Source: Neobacillus niacini NBRC 15566
Lineage (GTDB): Bacteria; Bacillota; Bacilli; Bacillales; Cytobacillaceae
Assembly: GCF_001591505.1 (NCBI RefSeq)
Contig: NZ_BCVA01000030.1
Location: forward strand, 1-64,000
Length of the DNA stretch: 64,000 bases
Direction: 5' to 3'
This document shows, one piece after another, positions 62,222 to 64,000 of this stretch. A model generated the notes under the pieces. The model saw only the letters and a list, made by a program, of their open reading frames with translations, searched no databases and had not been told where the DNA came from. Within the stretch, counting starts at the first letter, position 1, and the number at the start of each line of letters is the position of its first letter. Both the position numbers and the translations under genes were made by a program.

Positions 62222-62256
62222 AAAAGAGCAAAGCCTGATTGGGTTTTGCTCTTTTC
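62222..62256 (+). terminator. Terminator of recA
   Basis: A 14-bp stem (62222-62235 with 62242-62255, one G-U) with a 6-nt loop; the 3' arm ends in T's. Confidence 0.88.
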
Positions 62257-62532
62257 AATAAATTGAATAATTATTAATAAATATGGATATTTATTCATGT
62301 TATATCAAATTATATATTGTTAAGATATGAACAAAGTCTAAATATTTCAAAAAGCTGACAGGAGTTACCCTTGACAATGAATATACACACATTTACAATT
62401 AACATGTATATTTTACATTTTTGTTAATATTACAATGAAAAGCTTGGTGCTTGCTGTATGTTGAACTTAACCAACATACATGCCGACACTTGAAAAGTGT
62501 AACAAAAGTTCATAGCAAGAGGAGGTGTAACG
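62257..62532. other. Non-coding leader region of rny
   Basis: AT-rich, no gene. It holds the rny promoter and a leader of about 125 nt that includes an imperfect repeat of CATACATG-like sequences (TTGCTGTATGTTGAAC...CCAACATACATGCCG, 62451-62486), which can pair TGTATGTTG with CAACATACA. Confidence 0.6.
62371..62399 (+). promoter_or_regulatory. Strong sigma-A promoter of rny
   Basis: TTGACA (62371-62376), exactly 17 bp, then TACAAT (62394-62399). Confidence 0.8.
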
Positions 62533-64000
62533 ATGGAACCTATTACTATCATCTCCATTTTGCTTGGCATTATCGTCGGTGCCGTTGTTGGCTATTTTGT
62601 TCGTAAATCCATTGCTGAGGCAAAAATCGCGGGTGCAAAGGATGCTGCAGAGCAGATCCTTGAAGATGCAAAGCGTGATGCTGATTCTTTGAAAAAAGAA
62701 GCTTTGCTAGAGGCAAAGGATGAAATTCACAAGCTTCGTACAGAAGCCGAACGTGAGGTTCGTGAACGAAGAAATGAACTGCAAAAACAAGAAAACCGTT
62801 TACTGCAAAGAGAAGAGAATTTAGATCGAAAGGATGAATCGTTAAATAAACGAGAAATTCTGTTAGAAAAGAAGGATGATTCTCTAAACCAAAGACAACA
62901 GCATATTGAACAGATGGAAAGCAAAGTGGACGAGTTGGTACGAACACAACAAACTGAACTTGAACGTATTTCGAGTTTGACTCGTGAGGAAGCGAAGCAC
63001 ATCATTATCGATAAAATGGAGCAGGAGTTAACCTATGACACTGCGATAATGATTAAGGAAAGTGAAAACCGTGCGAAAGAGGAAGCAGATAAGAAAGCAA
63101 AAGAAATTCTTTCTCTTGCAATCCAGCGTTGCGCTGCTGACCATGTTGCGGAAACGACTGTATCTGTAGTCAACCTTCCAAATGATGAGATGAAAGGTCG
63201 TATTATTGGCCGTGAAGGAAGAAATATCCGTACACTAGAGACACTTACAGGAATTGACTTGATTATCGATGATACTCCAGAAGCTGTTATTCTATCAGGA
63301 TTCGACCCGATTCGTCGAGAAACTGCGCGATTAGCGCTTGAAAAGTTAGTCCAAGATGGACGAATCCATCCTGCGCGAATTGAGGAAATGGTCGAAAAAT
63401 CTCGTCGTGAAGTGGATGAGTACATCCGTGAAGTCGGTGAACAAACGACATTTGAGGTCGGAGTTCATGGATTACATCCGGATCTAATTAAAATCCTAGG
63501 ACGCTTAAAGTTCCGTACAAGTTACGGTCAAAATGTCTTGAAGCACTCCATGGAGGTTGCACAGCTTTCGGGCTTACTTGCAGCTGAGCTTGGTGAAGAT
63601 GAGACACTTGCACGTCGTGCAGGTCTATTACACGATATCGGAAAAGCGATTGACCATGAAGTGGAAGGAAGCCATGTTGAAATTGGGGTTGAACTTGCTA
63701 CAAAATACAAGGAACACCCAGTTGTTATCAATAGTATTGCTTCGCACCATGGTGACACGGAACCAACATCAACCATTGCTGTTCTTGTGGCTGCTGCTGA
63801 CGCTTTGTCAGCTGCGAGACCTGGGGCACGCAGTGAGACTCTTGAAAACTATATCCGCCGTTTAGAAAAGCTGGAGGAAATTTCTGAGTCTTATGAAGGT
63901 GTTGAGAAATCCTTTGCTATCCAAGCTGGCCGAGAGGTACGGATCATTGTAAGACCAGATGCGGTTGATGATCTAGCAGCACATCGTTTAGCTCGTGATA
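62533..64000 (+). CDS. rny: Ribonuclease Y (3' end cut off by window)
   Basis: The membrane-anchored endoribonuclease that initiates mRNA decay. 489 codons are visible of about 520, so some 30 C-terminal residues are outside. An N-terminal membrane helix (residues 4-22, ITIISILLGIIVGAVVGYF) is followed by a long coiled coil (about 25-195), a KH domain (MKGRIIGREGRNIRTLE, about 220-236) and an HD domain with HDIGKAIDHE (about 367-376). AGAGGAGGTG precedes the ATG. The frame is open to the window end. Confidence 0.97.
   Translation, partial: MEPITIISILLGIIVGAVVGYFVRKSIAEAKIAGAKDAAEQILEDAKRDADSLKKEALLEAKDEIHKLRTEAEREVRERRNELQKQENRLLQREENLDRKDESLNKREILLEKKDDSLNQRQQHIEQMESKVDELVRTQQTELERISSLTREEAKHIIIDKMEQELTYDTAIMIKESENRAKEEADKKAKEILSLAIQRCAADHVAETTVSVVNLPNDEMKGRIIGREGRNIRTLETLTGIDLIIDDTPEAVILSGFDPIRRETARLALEKLVQDGRIHPARIEEMVEKSRREVDEYIREVGEQTTFEVGVHGLHPDLIKILGRLKFRTSYGQNVLKHSMEVAQLSGLLAAELGEDETLARRAGLLHDIGKAIDHEVEGSHVEIGVELATKYKEHPVVINSIASHHGDTEPTSTIAVLVAAADALSAARPGARSETLENYIRRLEKLEEISESYEGVEKSFAIQAGREVRIIVRPDAVDDLAAHRLARD

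Noticed and set aside
1..64000. tRNA or rRNA genes, insertion sequences, prophage genes
   Set aside because: No transposase, integrase or phage-like protein is among the genes, and I saw no tRNA cloverleaf or rRNA sequence in the gaps.
1..64000. A new multigene system
   Set aside because: All coding regions match conserved families in conserved order. Uncharacterised members (ylxP, ylzJ, ymxH, ymfJ, ymfK) are known conserved Bacillus genes, not a foreign cluster.

Overview
The window is a stretch of core chromosome from a low-GC, endospore-forming Firmicute of the Bacillaceae. Every recognisable gene is on the + strand. The order follows the Bacillus subtilis backbone from rnhB to rny: rnhB (5' cut), sucCD, dprA, topA, trmFO, hslVU, codY, rpsB-tsf, pyrH-frr, uppS-cdsA-dxr-rseP, polC, rimP-nusA-rnpM-ylxQ-infB-ylxP-rbfA, truB-ribF, rpsO, pnp, ylxY-mlpA-ymxH, dpaAB, asd-dapG-dapA, rnjB, tepA-ylzJ, spoIIIE, ymfC, a nucleoside ABC importer, ymfF-ymfH-ymfI-ymfJ-ymfK-rodZ-pgsA-cinA, recA and rny (3' cut). 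Sporulation genes (dpaAB, spoIIIE, ymxH, ylxY), PolC and Bacillus-type promoters, terminators and a LexA box support the assignment. Members of Bacillus sensu lato or Neobacillus fit, but the species cannot be fixed from the sequence alone.

Layout. 1-6.4 kb: RNase HII, succinyl-CoA synthetase, DprA and topoisomerase I. 6.5-11 kb: tRNA methylation, the HslVU protease and CodY. 11-18.7 kb: ribosomal protein S2, EF-Ts, UMP kinase, ribosome recycling, isoprenoid and CDP-DAG lipid precursors, and the RseP site-2 protease. 19-23.4 kb: PolC. 23.4-31.2 kb: the transcription, translation-initiation and ribosome-maturation cluster. 31.4-38 kb: PNPase, a NodB-like protein, an M16 peptidase and dipicolinate synthase. 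38-41.5 kb: the aspartate pathway to dihydrodipicolinate, which supplies both lysine/diaminopimelate and the dipicolinate synthase encoded just upstream. 41.7-47 kb: RNase J2-type nuclease, TepA and SpoIIIE. 47-53 kb: a GntR regulator and a BMP-family nucleoside importer. 53-60.7 kb: M16 peptidase pair, conserved unknowns, RodZ, PgsA and CinA. 61-64 kb: RecA and RNase Y.

The protein-coding content is ordinary housekeeping. I found no mobile element, prophage, CRISPR array, defence island or plausible new multigene system. The interest lies between the genes: a three-tier nested hairpin in the rpsB leader, a rimP-type attenuator leader, two intergenic arrays of short dyads with about 50-bp periodicity (before polC and before recA), a long multi-stem intergenic repeat between pnp and ylxY with a duplicated border, two long hairpins before rseP, and a perfect 18-bp palindrome before ymfC. 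Three gene sets that B. subtilis carries at these junctions are absent here: xerC (trmFO/hslV), fla/che (codY/rpsB) and proS (rseP/polC).
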